The notes beneath the pieces were generated by a model. It had not been told where the DNA came from. It made no database searches and saw nothing but the letters and a program-made list of their open reading frames with translations. Shown here piece after piece: positions 63,738 to 64,000 of a DNA stretch of 64,000 nt. Positions within the stretch are counted from its first letter, which is position 1. Each line of letters starts with the position of its first letter. Location: positions 2,551,501 to 2,615,500 of the forward strand of contig NZ_JAVQLW010000001.1 in assembly GCF_031822435.1 (NCBI RefSeq), in the 5' to 3' direction. The position numbers were made by a program, and so were the translations under genes. The stretch comes from Paracoccus sp. MBLB3053. Lineage in GTDB: Bacteria > Pseudomonadota > Alphaproteobacteria > Rhodobacterales > Rhodobacteraceae.

Positions 63738-64000
63738 ATGCTCTCCAGACTACTCGCCTCTGCGGCGCTGACCGCTGCCCTGACGAGCCCCGCCCTTGCC
63801 CATGACGGAACGGTCGACGTCATCGCCCCTTTCGAGATCAAGGGGACGGATCCGGCGACCTCGGGCAATGTGTTCATCAAGATGGACCTTGCCGAAACGC
63901 TGGTGAATGCCGATGCCCAGGGCAGGCTTGTGCCCGGCCTCGCCACCGAATGGAGCCCATCCGAGGACGGGCTGGAATGGCGCTTCCTGCTGCGCGAGGG
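63738..64000 (+). CDS. ABC transporter substrate-binding protein, SBP family 5 (peptide/nickel type), partial
   Basis: The first 87 codons of a gene cut by the window end. Signal peptide MLSRLLASAALTAALTSPALA. The mature start (VDVIAPFEIKGTDPATSGNVFIKMDLAETLVNADAQGRLVPGLATEWSPSEDGLEWRFLLREG) is the SBP_bac_5 pattern: L-A-E-T-L-V, L-x-P-x-L-A-x-x-W and D-G-L-x-W-x-F-x-L-R. The family binds peptides, nickel complexes and metal-opine metallophores. It lies 63 bp after aztD and downstream of Zur-like sites, so a zinc-complex cargo is possible. Confidence 0.88.
   Translation, partial: MLSRLLASAALTAALTSPALAHDGTVDVIAPFEIKGTDPATSGNVFIKMDLAETLVNADAQGRLVPGLATEWSPSEDGLEWRFLLRE

Overview
The window is a G+C-rich, densely coding piece of an alphaproteobacterial chromosome. 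The gene families point to Rhodobacterales, most likely Paracoccus or a close relative. Indicators are the AztD zinc metallochaperone, a CarD regulator, a Suv3-like helicase overlapping an S4-domain protein, a DUF4174 gene beside methylmalonyl-CoA mutase, a 7Fe ferredoxin, TIGR02300 and DUF6525 proteins, and unlinked fatty-acid genes in the order fabD-fabG-acpP. The genus is an inference; no marker gene such as 16S rRNA is present.

Left half (1-43 kb) is ordinary core genome. 1-4.2 kb carries the end of propionyl-CoA carboxylase alpha and methylmalonyl-CoA mutase (propionyl-CoA to succinyl-CoA). Next come a GNAT enzyme, a glycosyltransferase-like protein, a HEPN-like protein, homoserine dehydrogenase, a GntR regulator and a YgjP-like peptidase. 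9-15 kb holds TIGR02300, CarD, ferredoxin FdxA, the S4/helicase pair and a TPR protein. 15-24.7 kb holds SCP2, a lysophospholipase-like hydrolase, an M3 oligopeptidase, an M19 dipeptidase, a GST, ParE, YnfA and a CDF transporter. A 560-bp gap there contains a decayed second copy of a PAP2-type phosphatase whose intact copy lies at 29.3 kb. 24.7-38 kb holds ilvC with a divergent pair of Lrp regulators, LolC/E-LolD, a lipoprotein cytochrome c, DnaE and a complete BMP-type (purine/nucleoside) ABC importer. 38-43 kb holds Dps, AcpP, FabG, FabD, an orphan histidine kinase and an MBL hydrolase.

Two identical tRNA-Asn genes (43.2-43.4 kb) mark the start of an accessory block. After about 540 bp without a recognisable gene comes a self-contained uptake and catabolism module (43.9-53.3 kb): MarR regulator, cytoplasmic AmiC-like ligand sensor, carbamoylase/ureidase-type M20 hydrolase, aldehyde dehydrogenase, small monooxygenase-fold protein, and a complete UrtABCDE/FmdDEF-type ABC importer. 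A perfect 22-bp inverted repeat sits just upstream of the importer's first gene. Together they look like a system that senses, imports and hydrolyses an amide or ureido compound; the substrate is not known.

54-59.7 kb carries a secreted M15 peptidase followed 4 bp later by a 1,606-residue secreted protein of unknown function. The right end (59.8-64 kb) is a zinc-homeostasis locus. A CobW/ZNG1-type GTPase, DUF1826 and DUF6525 run left. AztD and an oligopeptide/nickel-type ABC binding protein (cut by the window edge) run right. Palindromes resembling Zur boxes lie between the two arms.
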